Positions 1-13,722 are shown, counted from the stretch's first letter. The stretch is DNA of 42,484 nucleotides from Smittium mucronatum (GCA_001953115.1 LSSL01000069.1:1-42484), one strand, 5' to 3'. Notes: generated by a model not told the origin, from the sequence alone. Made by a program: numbers and translations.

Positions 1-145
1 TATTATATTATATTATATTATATTATATTATATTATATTATATTATATTATATTATATTATATTATATTATATTATATTATATTATATTATATTATATTA
101 TATTATATTATATTATATTATATTATATTATATTATATTATATTA
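1..145. repeat. Perfect pentanucleotide microsatellite (TATTA)29
   Basis: The first 145 bases are 29 uninterrupted copies of TATTA, ending where the sequence becomes TTCAT. No interruption is visible. The run starts at the window edge, so the true length is unknown. Confidence 0.98.
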
Positions 146-2925
146 TTCATTTTTTATTGTTTTCAAAATCGAATATATTTTTAAATGTTATATATTATTA
201 TATAAATTTAACTTTAAGCAAAAATAGAAAAAATACTAAAATTCTTTTTAGCGTAATTTTACCATAGTTATTATTAATATTGAACTTTTTTTATGCTATC
301 AGAAAATGAAATTTTCTACCAAATTATTTTCTTGTGATAAAAATCCTTGAGAATATTATTAAAAATATTTCATCCTCTCATAACTAAAGGGCTATTGTGT
401 ATCCAAATATCAAAATAAAAACCTGTACTCAAGTAGAATTTTTTTTGCTTTTCCGAAATTTTTTTTTTAAAATATTGCACAATATAATTCCCAGGTCTAA
501 TTATGTTCTTAAAAAAGTGCTTTTTATCAGTTTAGTGAAATTTTATGTACTAAAGCCGATAATGATTGTACCGAAATAATAAAAAATTCATTTTTAATAA
601 AGTTACAATTAAAATTTGACAAAAAAATCCAAAGCACAAAGTCAACCTATTTTAGTTTCAAAAAATCAAAATAAAACATAAAAAATATATGTGATGTGAT
701 AGCCGCCTTATATGGACATATTTATATCAATCTATACAAAAAAAAACTCATAATAATTTATTTATTTATTGCAGTTTATAATTTAAAATAACACAAATGC
801 TTTTATTAATCATTTTTAGTTATAACACCAACATATCATTTAATAAATATATATAGGAGCTATATACTGTAATTTTCGATCATTTTATTAATAATGTTGA
901 AGAATTAACATTCCAAATATATTTGAGGACTAAGGATAGATACCATAATATTATTTTTATACCATATAAATTCATCTAAGGATAAACTGACCATATAAAT
1001 CAGTAATTAAGATCATTTTTTTAGTGTACCATGTATTAAAAAGCTTATGGATAATTTCGATATTTAAATGTACAAAAAATAATTCTAATTTAATATTTTT
1101 TGGCATCTATTATAAGAAAAAACCTGATGAGTCCATAGCCAATTATTTATGGGTAATTTAATCCTAATTTTATTGCCTAAATAAAAAATTTGAGCTTAAC
1201 ATACTTAAAATCATATTGTTTTATTAGCACACTTTAAAATTTCCCAATTTTTTCTAATAAATCAGAAGGTTTTAGAACCACGATTAACTGTTTTCGACCT
1301 ATGTCTCTAAGTTTTAGTGTTATTATAAACACCAGAATTTTTGTCTGAAAAATATAACATTTTTCTGGAATTTTAAATATTTTTAATAATTTAAAACCTC
1401 ATATTTACTAAAGCATATTTACTGGATTCGATTAGGTTCATATATGTCTTGCTTAATAATGTATTTAAAAATATTTTTGGTGTATATTAAATAAAACATA
1501 AACTTTTAAATACTTTTAATAAATAGACTTAGAATTCTTCTTGGAATACTTGAACTTTTTTGGGTTTTTACCTAAAAAAATAAATATAATACAGAAAATT
1601 GAATGGAATTTTTTTTCTAAATCAATAAGTTATGTAAATATATATATATATTAGGGATTAAAAAATTTTATCCAATAAAAGATTATATATAATTTAAGAA
1701 TATATAAGCAATTTAAAAGAAAAATAACTGTTTATTATTAAATATTTGATGAAAATTCTGATCAATATAATAAATATTCGTCAATTTTTTTAAAAAGAAA
1801 ATTTTAGCTCTTAAAAAATATAATTTATCCTGGATATATTTTTAATAATCAGTTTAATTATAATTTTTTTAAGTTTCTCATAAAAACTGCAAAGTTTTCT
1901 AAATTATCAACTGTTCCAGTTACAAGTATCATTATTTAAGCAATAAAATAATTTAAAATCTTTTAACTATTATATTTGGTTTTATTTTCAAAAAAAAAAA
2001 AATCTTAGTAAAAAAAACTATGGTTTCATTATAAAAAAAAGTGAATAAGGTACATAAAAAAATTTAAATAAAAACTAGTTTCATATATGATTTACACATG
2101 ACTCGGGAGTGAGTACAATAGCTTGCGCAAAATAAATCTCACATATGGATTTTTTTTTCTCAATTTCATTTTTTAAAATTATCCAGAAGTTAATATTACT
2201 GGATTTTGATAATATAGGAGTTTATATTAAAAATTATGTGTAATTATAGTTAATTATCTACTATTAATGGAGTTGGCAAGATGAAATGGAAATAGAAAAA
2301 ATTTATTTCGGATTAATATATATTTTTAATAATTTAATAGACACAATGTTGGAAAAGAAATGAATTGGGGCAAGGTAATAACCTCATAACTCAGATTATT
2401 CCAAATATATAGCAATAACTTCTAAATTTCTCAATTTATTCTATTAAATTACTAAATAAACCATAAAATAATCAAATTATTTTCTTATAAATTCTTCTAT
2501 GCAACACATAATTCATAAATAATTTTGTATTGATTCTAATTATTTATTTCGGTGCGTGTCTCTTCATGCTTTCCACGTTATTTATTGTTTTAATTTAGAA
2601 TTTTCTTTTTAAAATACATATTTTTATTTATGTATTAATAAAATCGACTATAAGGATGAAGAAAAATATCAAAATCAAACTCCACGAGTCATATTTTTTA
2701 TATCCATCTATATATACCATTATCGGTTTATTGCTATGATATTTAAAGCCATTTTGAGCGAAAAATTATAAAACACTATTTTTAGACACTTGAAAGTACT
2801 ATATATGAAAAATTGAAACAATTTATTTATTTGAGTATCTTAACTGCCTTTATAAAAATCCTTTATAGCTCAAAATCACATGTAAAATTTGCGAATATAA
2901 TATTAAATATAGCACCAATATACAT
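146..2925. other. AT-rich gene desert
   Basis: No coding region can be supported. All open frames are short, made mainly of AT-rich codons (Phe, Ile, Lys, Asn, Leu) and lack recognisable motifs. The stretch holds homopolymer A and T runs. At 2104-2140 there is a slightly GC-richer patch that weakly resembles one at 25098-25130 (see findings). Confidence 0.6.
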
Positions 2926-2995
2926 GCCTGGCTGGCGCAACTGGGCAGCGAAGTTGACTCAGCATAGAGTTGCGAGATCAACCCAGCATCAGGTT
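2926..2995 (+). pseudogene. Decayed tRNA-like sequence related to tRNA-Arg/Met
   Basis: The 5' part (GCCTGGCTGGCGCAA) is identical to the start of the intact tRNA-Arg at 24347, and the 3' end (TCAGGTT) also matches. Acceptor and D arms are preserved. The anticodon arm does not pair (GTTGA against TAGA), the T stem GCGAG faces CAGCA instead of CTCGC, and the sequence is about four bases too short. The loop contains CTCAGCA, so a Met or other isoacceptor ancestor is possible. It is probably a tRNA pseudogene or the head of a tRNA-derived element. A hairpin follows directly. Confidence 0.7.
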
Positions 2996-3047
2996 AATAT
3001 ATTGGAAGACATCAGGCCAGGAAAAACAAATAATCTTCCAATATATT
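2996..3047. repeat. 14-bp perfect inverted repeat adjoining the tRNA relic
   Basis: AATATATTGGAAGA at 2996-3009 is perfectly complementary to TCTTCCAATATATT at 3034-3047, with a 24-base loop. The loop repeats CATCAGG from the tRNA 3' end and contains GCCAGG, which could pair with the tRNA 5' acceptor strand. The arms begin at the base after the tRNA-like 3' end, so the two may form one unit. Confidence 0.85.
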
Positions 3048-3828
3048 TTTATTTTTTATTAACCTTAAAATTTATTCTCTGTAAAATTATGAGTAAAATT
3101 CAGTTTATCTGATATATTTTTTTCTCAATATTATAATAAAAACTTGCAGGGAAAAAATGGTGATTATAGCTTTATATTCTCAAATAAATTTCCTGGGAAA
3201 GTATAATTTTCAAGAATCAGAAAGAAAAAATCTAAAAGTTATATGTGTGTGCAACTTAAAAATAAAGTTAAAAGAGCGAAACTTGTTATTTTAATATAAA
3301 TTAAAGAAATATGAGAAAAATAAATTCAATAATTCAAATAATCAAAAAGTTTACTTATGTCCATATAACTTTAAAGAAAGATTATTTCTTGGGTAGTATG
3401 AAGATAACCAGATAACAACAAGGAGTAATATTTTATTATAACTCAAAAATTACAATAGGGTTTTCACATATTCTGATTAAAAAACAATACAAAAGGGATT
3501 ATAATAACCATTGCAAAAAAAAACGGTTTATCTAAAAAAAATCAGAATAGATATTAATTTTTTTTAGCGCATTAGGGGAAACCAATCTCAAGAAGGAAAA
3601 AAACCAAAAAAAATCCCAATCTTTTTATAAAAAAGCACAAAAAAGTATTAAAATCTGTGAAAGAAAAGGTGCATTAATTCTTCAAGTGTTTAATTAATTA
3701 TTCAATATAATATAAGATTTATAGTGAATTGAGAAAAAAAAGTGATAGTATTTATATAGCTTCTGATTTATACTTTTATTCGAATTTTAATCTAACTAAA
3801 AATTTACATCTTTCTATCTTTATCTAAG
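3048..3828. other. AT-rich non-coding stretch
   Basis: I see no gene, RNA or clear repeat here, only A-rich low-complexity sequence with short A runs. Confidence 0.55.
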
Positions 3829-3830
3829 TA

Positions 3831-4037
3831 CAGTAGTACCCCGCTTAAGTGTGCACGGGTTTTGATTCCAATAATTCAAATGGGATTTTTATATTAAATA
3901 ATAACTGGTAAAATTTAATTTATTCAATTGGATAAAAATTATCAAACAGAAAAAATTATTGGATTGAGGTATTAACCGCCTAAGTGCGCATTTTTTTAGT
4001 CTGTATTTAATTTGCGCGCTTAAGCGGGGTGCTACTG
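3831..4037. mobile_element. Pogo/Tigger-type MITE, 207 bp
   Basis: The left end begins CAGTAGTACCCCGCTTAAG. The right end, read on the other strand, begins CAGTAGCACCCCGCTTAAG. Over 24 terminal bases the ends differ only by three transitions. Each end is flanked by TA (3829-3830 and 4038-4039), the target duplication of Tc1/mariner/pogo elements, and a CAGT start with a CCCCG core is typical of pogo/Tigger terminal repeats. A further copy of the subterminal motif (CCGCCTAAGTGCGCA) lies inside at 3976-3990. There is no coding capacity, so this is a non-autonomous element. Its GC-rich ends stand out from the AT-rich surroundings. Confidence 0.88.
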
Positions 4038-4039
4038 TA

Positions 4040-6680
4040 CCGGTATATTCCAATATTTTTTTCCAGTATAAATATTTGCATCAGGCCATGAAAATTAAAA
4101 TAATTACTTATTGACTTTGGAAACTTTAAAATCAAACTTTATTATATCGAACTCCAATATTTTAATTAAAATTTTTTAGCTTCATATTAGTCTTAGGTAA
4201 AAAAAGACTTGAATCCTTTTTGAACTTAATTAAGAAAATAAACTCTAGGCTTCATTTTTCGAAAAGCACTAAGGGTTAGATTGAAAAAACTTTGCATGCT
4301 ATTTTATATACTTAAAATATATTTTTAAAATAAAAAAGTGTATTGAAAATAAAAAATAGGAAATATTATGAAACTATAAAATTAAATTGAAAAAAAATAA
4401 TTATGAGTAGCATAAATAGGTAAAAGTATTTTCAAATTTTCAATCTCTTAAAAAAATTCATAAGAGAAGATCAGTGGAACTATTTAAGAAAAAATTAATA
4501 TCAATAAACATTAGAAAAAATTAAAGTTTCTTGAAATATAAATAAAAATAATAGAAAATCGAGAGATTAATATCCTTTTATTTTTGGAAAAATACGCTAA
4601 ACTGAATTATCGATTTTATAAATAAAAAAATGTTTTGGGATATTCAAATCGCAGAAGATGGCTGTACTAATATTTATATATATATATGTATAAGTAAGCT
4701 GTGGTGAGATCAAAAATATGAATCAATGAAATCTGATAATTTAAAAGTCTTAGATCAGTTATTGATATTTTTTGAAATTTAAAATAACTTTTATTCAAAT
4801 ATTTGTATTCATACTTGGAAATATGTTTATTTTTTACTAGTAATTTTTTTTTAAAATAAATAAATCAGTTAATTTTTAAAGCTTTGTTATCTTAACAAAT
4901 AACACATATTTAATATATATAAAGCTTTTTAGCCAACTAAGAAAAGCACCTAAAACTTTTTCAATATAAAATATTTAGATTTATTTGAATAGTTTTATTT
5001 ATTATATCAATAAAAAAAGTTAGATTTTTTATTTAAAATAAAAACTATTAATATAAATATTTAAATTTAATAAATAAAAATAAAAATACAAAAAATCCTT
5101 GATTTATCATAGAAAATAGGTGAAAGAGGACGGGGTTGCTTAAATAATTTTAAATAATTTTAATTTTTATTTCTGTTTTAACGTTCGAAAAATGAAATAT
5201 TTTCAATCAATTGTTTTTTTCTGTTATTTTAAAATTTAATTCATTATTATTATTTTCAAATATAATTTTTATGTACAGCTAGAAAATTAAACATAGATTA
5301 CAGTGGCTCAAAATGTGGATCCGGTCTTTATCTTCCATAATTAGGATATTTTTACTAATTCATAGACAAATTTTTATCTTTTTAAAATTATTAATTTATT
5401 TATTTCAATTTTTTTTGTTTTTTTGGTTTATATTGTATTTTTTTTCGATAAATTCAAGTGGTTTACAAATAAATTCGGAGTTTTTTGAATATCTTACCAT
5501 TTATTCCAGTATTATCGATGGTTTAACTTGAAAAAAAGTTGATTTATAAATATTTTTTTACGATTTTAAGTTGTAATGAGGCAATTTTAAATGAAAAAAC
5601 TAAAACCCACATCAAATCAGCTGGTTAAATTTAAGGCAGCGAAAATTAGAATATCAGAACTATAATTGAATTTTATTATATAAAAACATTTTTGATTAAG
5701 CATAAAAATTTAATAATGAAAAAAAACATTATAAAAAACATATTTACATATATTTGAATATTTTTATAAATAATAAATTCCTAAAAAACTGAATCACAAT
5801 TATTTTTTTTTGCTAAAATATTTATTCTAATATCTAAAGTTGCGTTATGAAACGATTTTATGTCAGAAATAAAATAAAATTACTTTTTTAAATGGGCTTT
5901 ACAAATTTTTATGAATTTATCAACATATTAAATTTTTAATATTTTTATTAAAATAAATCGCTCATATTATTAATTTTATTTGATCATGAATAGCTATTTC
6001 TATAAAACGTATATATGTGTATATATAAGCAATATTTTTATGAATTTATTATTTTTATGCTACCCTCTTAATTATTTTTAAAAATCATCTAAAAATATTG
6101 TATAATAACAATTCATTTTTACATCGATTCCTTATTTTTAAATTCATAATAAAAAACTAGTTGGAATTTTTACAATTTTTTTTTGAAAATTATAAAAAGA
6201 GATAAGATAATTTGCTGTAAAAGTATTATTGATCAATTATATTGTGACAAATTTTTTATTTATTAATCAAACTCAATATTTTTTTTTATAATATTGAGGG
6301 GTAGGATCTAATGCTTTGGCTAAATTCTAATTATAAAAATTTTAAATACTTTACAAAAAATTTATTACGACGTTTCTGATATGAGTAGACCAAATTGTAA
6401 CAGAAGTTTTTTTTTGAAAATACAAAATGGTTTCTATTTGAACCCTTTTTAATTATTAAAAAAACATATACATTAAATTATCTTTTGTTAATAATTTTGG
6501 TTCTGGTAACATATTAATTTCAATGACACATTATTCCATTTATGGTTATTTTTAATATAATAGTAATATTAAAATTAAATTATTAGTGGACTTTTTATAT
6601 AATATATTTTTAGATTTTTCTAAATACTCTCTTATAATAAAAGCTTTATTTTAATAAATTTAAGGATTGTCACTGAAATT
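4040..6680. other. AT-rich gene desert
   Basis: No supportable gene. The longest open frame (5313-5531) is a Phe/Ile/Leu-rich translation of T-rich DNA and shows no family motif. I see no tRNA or inverted repeat of note. Confidence 0.55.
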
Positions 6681-6818
6681 ATGGAAAATATCTTTTGTTC
6701 TCGTGGAAACCAAAATAAAATTGAGCTGGATGAGAGTTCAAAAAAATACCTAGTAGTATATTCGGCGTTAAAATTAGAAAAATTCATGTATATATTAATG
6801 ATCTCAACACATTGGTGA
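6681..6818 (+). pseudogene. Possible relic of Ty3-type reverse transcriptase
   Basis: A 45-codon open frame starting at ATG 6681 contains IELDESSKKY. It resembles the stretch in Ty3/gypsy reverse transcriptases where a GY(H/N)QI.L.E segment is followed by .KYTAF. A preceding SRGNQNK is in the right relative position. The frame ends at a TGA, and downstream sequence is full of stops, with at best a weak trace (VDID) of the catalytic YxDD box. If real, this is a heavily mutated retrotransposon fragment. The match is short and by eye, and could be chance. Confidence 0.28.
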
Positions 6819-9800
6819 AATTTACACTAAAAGGATTATCAAAAAAATGTAAGATATTTTATCCAATATGTGACATATATTTAAATTACAACCCATTTAA
6901 GGTGGATATAGATAAATGAATATTTCTAACAATAATTTCCCACAAAAAACTCAAGTTTAAACCAACCAGGTATTTTAAAAATTAAATACCGTTTAAGAAA
7001 AAAGACTATTTGTGGTAAATAATAATAAAATTCAAAAAACCTTTCGCAAAGTTAAGGATAATAGTAAAAATATTATTGGATATTAAAGAATATATTTACT
7101 ATCTATGAATCCGTTTAACCAAATATCACATAATTAAATGATTAAATAGAAGATTAAAATCTAATAATAATATCTTTTAGTTTTTTTAGAATTTATTTTA
7201 TTAGAGATTGAATATTATATGACGAAAAAAGTTTTTCATTAGCCTTTTTTTTGAAATATTTTTAGGTTAAAATATATTTTTATATAAAAAATAACATATT
7301 TTCCATGTATACAAAAAAATGGAATTTTTAAGCTTAATAACTCTAATGTGATTTTTCATAATACTAAGAAATAAAAATAGGAAATTAACAGTAAATTTTT
7401 TTTTTTTTAGTTATAAGGAATGGTTTGATGGCGTTTATTTGGTTGTAATTTTTTTACATATATAGTCGTATATTTAATAAACACAAAATAAAATCTTCTC
7501 AATATTAATATGTTGGATGAAAAATAGAAATTTGCAGTAAAAATATAAGGTTTTTTTGTTTAGGTTATCAGATTTATATTCATCTTCACAATAATTTTAA
7601 TCTTAATATATTATATATGATTTATCCGACTAATTCATGCTAAAAACGCAAAAAATAAATGATACGACTACCTAAAAGAAATCTTTATTGGAACCTATGC
7701 TCTTAAATTAGAATTTAGGATTAGATATTTTTAAATAAGTCGAAATTTTCTGATTAACATCAAATAACATAACTTTTTATGTTACTAAATCAATAATTTT
7801 AAACATATAGTTAAAATAGTTTTTTAGATAAGCTATATTTTAATATTTGTATAGTTTTTGAACTCTTGGTACACAAAAGTAGTAAAAAGAAGAGCGAAGG
7901 AGCTCGAAAGAAAATAGTTGAGAGGTGATATAATGAATTATATTTAAATTAAACTGAACTAAAATGGTCCGTTTTAAAAAAACTTATCTCAATAATCTTT
8001 ACGACCATCTATAAAAAAAAAAGTTATTTTGAAAATTTGTACCTTTTCTGGACATGGTTCAAAATTTTTGAAAGGATAAAAAATAGCATAATTCATTTAT
8101 TATTTCTGTTATAAATCAAAATTACTTTTATTAACAATAAATGAGTTATTAAAGTAAAATTTGGTAAATTTTAGTTAAAAAACAATTTGTAACACAGCCC
8201 AACAATAAAATTAAAAAATATAGAGCAAGAAAAATGTAATAAATTTTTTATGCAAAATTTTATTTGAAAAGAGTAATTTTTTGATATTTTTTTAAAAAAT
8301 TAATAGGAAATGCACAGAATGTTTTTCCAGTTTAACAGAGTTTGATTTATCGATTATATAAGCTCCCTTTTAAATACTTTAAATATTAAGGCTTCTTAAA
8401 TTTACCAAATAGTCATGTTTATAACCATTTATATTCCTTTATTATTTAAAAAAAATTGTTGGTGGTATTTTAATTATCCCAATAAATGTTATCTATTAAA
8501 TTTTTTGCAAAAAAATGGAGTTATAAAATATGATACTAATATGTTCATATCCACAATTTCTATCGAATTTATAAGAAACCCCGAAAATTTTCTACTAAAT
8601 AAACAAAATTAAGCAAAAAAAAATTATTATAGGCTTAGATCATTATATTTTTTTTCCAACTATATTGCTAAGATTATTTTAAAATTGATTTATTTAATTC
8701 AACCAAATTATTGATTTAAAAGTATATTTTAACTTTTTTAAATTAAAAATAGGATTTAATATGGTAAAGAGTGATCTAAAAATATTTTGATTATACTATT
8801 TAAATGGTATATATAATTGATGGTTATTTTTTTTTAAATCACACTTCATATTTTTGTTTTTTAAAAGTTCATAGGCATATTTTGTATACAGAACATATTC
8901 TACGAATCTAAATCAACTTTAAAAAATTAAATTTTATTTAATAAATTATAATTTTCTATAATAAAATCAGTTATTAATATTTATTTATTCGCCGACTATA
9001 TCTTTTAAAAAAATTAATCTTGTAACTTAAAATTTCTGATGTTACTTGGATTTATAAATTTAAAGCCTTGAAATATCTATTAAAATTATTTATAGCCGGT
9101 TTGACTCAAAAAAATCTTTAAAGGTATAAAAATTTGAAATTGATCATTTTTTATAGTTGATTTTAATTTTTTATAACTATAACTTATTCGCGTATATGAA
9201 GCCTTATATATAAATCGAGAATTATTAAAAAAATTACTGCTAATTTTTAATTGTCACAAAATCTTTTTAAATAAAAAAGATTTTCTATCAGATTTTATAA
9301 AAGCAATGAAAAATGATGAAAAATATGTAATCTTTAGTTAAAAAACTAACTCAGTTCACTATGGGTTTGATTCTCTTGAAATAATTTTATTTTAAGATTT
9401 ATGTCTAAAAAGTTTTATATTTTCAGTATCCCTAACCTTTTTCTTTCATAGATCTCAATTTTTTTAAAATAAACTCTCTTTTAAACAGAATCACATTTAA
9501 AAAAATTGCCGCAAATTAATAAAATCCGAAAATCAATATAAGCAAATAAAATTCATATTATTATAATTTTAAAGCTTTTAAATTATTGCATTTCAAAATA
9601 AACACGAAAATTTTTATCGAAATAAACAAAAAAATATCTCACATGCCCTCAATTTAGAGATTTTTTTGAGATAATTTTTTCCCAGAGATTTGATTAATTG
9701 TTAAAATTAACATATATCAATGATTTAGAAGCTAAAAGTATACTTAAAATACACTTTAACCTTTATTAATAATTAATAAAAATAAAAAATTGTAAATTTT

Positions 9801-10634
9801 AGTATAATTATCAGAAAAAACCTACAAACTCTAGACTAATCATATATTTATTAATTCCAATATATTATAATTTTATCGTATAATAATTTGAAGTTCATTT
9901 TTTGGTTGTTTTTTATATCATTAATTCGTTTCTTTCAGTAGAAAATAAACTAGAAAAAAATAATCGGGTTTATGTATGTCTCAGTGCAGTTTATTTTTTC
10001 AAAAATTTTCAATAATAATATTTCGGCTTTTAAATATTCAATTAATTGGACGAATAAACATACTTTTTTGTTAATTACATTTAGAGAATTAGCCTAAATT
10101 TTACATTGAAAAAATCCTTTTTTTTTTTTGAATAATAATAAATTTTAAATTTTCTTTCAAGATATTCCAAAGCACACATGGTAATTTTGCAGAAAGAATA
10201 AACTTTAAATCTCATAAAACGGATACTAAATCTTTATAAAAGTAATTTTTTACTTTTGTAAAAAATTATTTATTCAATAATTAATTTTAAAAATATCTTT
10301 CTAAAAATTAAAATAAATGAATCCTTTATTCATTTTTCAGAAATTAATTACATTATGATTTAAGTGTAATTTACAGTTTAAATCATTGCCATAATCTTAT
10401 AAATTAAATGATTTATATAAATATCCATCAAAAAATACTTCTGATATTCATCAAAATAAAAATTAGAATTTTCCTTTTTTTAATTTATTAAAAATAATAA
10501 GAACGGTTAATTTTGAGATTTTTAAATTAAATTTAATAAATTTTTATAAAAATAAATTTAAAAAAAATCAAAAATTTTGTAACTCAGTTTCTAGAAGAAC
10601 TTTAGCTCCAAGACTAACAATAATTGATTCAAGG
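6819..10634. other. AT-rich gene desert
   Basis: No supportable gene or RNA. The 65-codon open frame at 8415-8612 has AT-rich codon content and no motif. Long A and T runs are frequent. Confidence 0.55.
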
Positions 10635-11132
10635 ATATATATATATATATATATATATATANNNNNNNNNNNNNNNNNNNNNNNNNNNNNNNNNNNNNNN
10701 NNNNNNNNNNNNNNNNNNNNNNNNNNNNNNNNNNNNNNNNNNNNNNNNNNNNNNNNNNNNNNNNNNNNNNNNNNNNNNNNNNNNNNNNNNNNNNNNNNNN
10801 NNNNNNNNNNNNNNNNNNNNNNNNNNNNNNNNNNNNNNNNNNNNNNNNNNNNNNNNNNNNNNNNNNNNNNNNNNNNNNNNNNNNNNNNNNNNNNNNNNNN
10901 NNNNNNNNNNNNNNNNNNNNNNNNNNNNNNNNNNNNNNNNNNNNNNNNNNNNNNNNNNNNNNNNNNNNNNNNNNNNNNNNNNNNNNNNNNNNNNNNNNNN
11001 NNNNNNNNNNNNNNNNNNNNNNNNNNNNNNNNNNNNNNNNNNNNNNNNNNNNNNNNNNNNNNNNNNNNNNNNNNNNNNNNNNNNNNNNNNNNNNNNNNNN
11101 NNNNNNNNNNNNNNNATATATATATATATATA
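10635..11132. repeat. (AT)n microsatellite interrupted by an assembly gap
   Basis: Alternating AT sequence occupies 10635-10661 and 11116-11132, on either side of 454 N (10662-11115). The gap therefore lies inside, or at least borders on both sides, a dinucleotide repeat, a common reason for assembly failure. Open frames predicted across the N run have no meaning. Confidence 0.95.
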
Positions 11133-13722
11133 ACCATACATTATTATGTAGGGATTTTTTTATCATATATTACGTAACTAATTTTCAATTTACTCAAAGT
11201 AAATTTAAACACTGATTCGATATGCAGAAACCCCAAATATAGGTTTTTTAAAAAAAAGTTTGATATAATTTTTTTCATAATTTATTTAATATGCCAAAAT
11301 AATCTACGATATAGGAATTTTTTTTTTATTGGAATTTCTTTTTCATTTTTTACCCGTTAAAAAATTACGTTTATTATATAACATTTATAAGATTTTCATA
11401 GTGTGTCAAAGCAGTTTTTATGGTCGAAAACGAATATGTATTGTCATATACAGCAAAAAAAAAATAATATAAAAACCCCTAATGTATAAATGAAAAAATA
11501 TATATATCTAATATCTATCAATTTATTCATTTTCTCCAACTTTTTTCAATTATTTTTGAAGTTCGCCTTTAAGGGTATTTCCCGATCTAACTAAAACATT
11601 TTTCTTGATTTTATTTTATTCTATTATATAAATTCGATTTTGAATTGTTTTTATCAGATATTTTATTGATTTATACATAATTTTAATTATGGTTTTTATA
11701 TCTGATTAGTTTATCATTCTGAAAAATAACCAATATAATTTTTTTTACAATAAATAAATAAAAAAGACTGGTTTACAGAAAAATTTCAATATTCTGAATT
11801 CAATATAAAATATTTGTGCATTTTAATTTTTAATTTTTTACATCTTTGATCTATAATTTTTGATTGAGAAAACCTTAATTTAACGTCTTATTTTTTTCCC
11901 AGAATTAGTTTTTGTGTACATTAAATTCAAAAATATATTTTTTATATTAGAGGGTTTTTTTTATGGTTTCATTTGGCTTTATAATTTTTATTTATTCACA
12001 TATTAGCATATATAGCATCTTTTAGGCTTTAATAATTTTTTTTCTATTTCAATCAGCATTGAAATTATTAATATCTTATTTCCTATTCTTTCTCGTTATT
12101 TTGATATTTTTGATTTCTATAATCCTTTTTTTTTTAGGAAAAGGTGTGAGTCACGTACATAATTATTGATTAAATTTATTTAATTTATATTTATATTTGT
12201 TTTCAAATACAGATTTATTATTTTAATTATAAATGTTATAATGGAAAATTACTTATCCAAATAAAAATCGATTAAAAATTCTTTACGATAGATAAATTTA
12301 ACCTTTTTTTTAATTTTTTTTCTATTTTTATTTATTAACCCATTGAATCTATTGGCCATTAGATTAATTTATTTCAATTTCAATGATCTTTTATCTAACC
12401 TTTAATAATATATCAAATCCCGTTTAAAAAATCTCTTCAAAATTTATGAAAAATTACGATATTCTTTAACATATCTAACAATTAAATTTTTTTGAATTAA
12501 TTAAGAATTTATACTATGAGAATTATAAAAATCTCATTTTAATGTTTTCAAGGAGATTTTTATATTGGTGATCAATTTTTATTTGATCCTATCCTTCATT
12601 TTTTTAATCAAATTCTAAATATTTGGTTTTTTTTTGTAATTTTTTTCTTTCGAAAAATTCCAAACTCAGATTAGTTCTAATTTATATACATCAACATGAT
12701 GTTTGAAACATATCCTGTATAGAATAAGTATATTTTATATAAAGTTTTTACTCGTATAAATCAATTAACTATTTTTCCTCCTATAAGTTTTTTTAGAAAT
12801 TTAATTGTACAAATTTTGTTTTGATTATTTTATTTTATTTTAAATCAATCATTTTTATTTGTCATTCCTATATTATAAAGGTTTTTTAAACAATTCTTTT
12901 TTATGAAAAATCAAATTCTAAATTTATTTTCGTGCTATATAAACATATATACTAACCAGAAGCTCTTTTGATCAAATAAGTTAATGGTCATAACCTACAT
13001 TCTAATTAAATAAATATTTTCATATCATATATTCGATTTCAGTTTTTATTAAAGGCCATGATAATCTGCTACTAAAGCTATTAGCGAGTTCAAAAAAAAA
13101 TTAATTCAGATAAAAAGTAGCCTGTTGTAAAATAAATGTATTATTTGATAAATTTTCATCTAACTATTTCTTTTTATAAAAAAAAATCCATAGAATAATT
13201 GATTTTTTTGGTCAATAAATCATCTCAATTATTAATTATTTTTTACATAATTCTATTTTTAAAAACTTTTATTAGAATCTTTCAGTGACTGAAAAAATAT
13301 ATTTAATTTTATATAATATAATATTAAAAGAATATTTCTTCAGTAATACAAAGTGGTTTAAGATTTTATTATAAATTGAAGAATTGATATAATGACTAAT
13401 AAAGGCGCATGAGTTTGGGTTATAAAAAACTAAGCAGTAATAACAAGCTTTAAATATTAAAATAATACCATTTAGAAAAAATATAAAGACATACAAAAAA
13501 AAAATTTTTTTCATCCTTTTTGATATATTTTAAAAAGAAATTTTTCTTAATAATAAAAAATTTAATTGAAGTTAAATGTTTTGGACCTTTATCTTATCAT
13601 AGATTTCTTAGCATAAAAAAAATTCATCCAATAATATTATAATTAAATAAAAATATCATTAAAAAATGTTTTGATATAATCAGGGCTTTTTCAGAAAATA
13701 GGCAAAAAAAGAAATTCTGGGA
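11133..13722. other. AT-rich gene desert
   Basis: No coding region or RNA gene is supportable. The sequence is T-rich on the plus strand. The 80-codon minus-strand frame at 13272-13514 is AT-driven and hydrophobic without family motifs. Confidence 0.55.

Noticed and set aside
1121..1165. CTGATGAGTCC followed by a short hairpin, recalling a hammerhead ribozyme core
   Set aside because: The required GAAA after stem II and a closing stem III are absent; the sequence after the hairpin reads GGTAATTT.
2813..3112. 99-codon open frame
   Set aside because: It runs through the tRNA-like relic and hairpin, and its start and composition are not gene-like.
10568..11166. Open frames of 169-191 codons on both strands
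   Set aside because: They consist of the N gap flanked by TA repeats and have no real sequence content.
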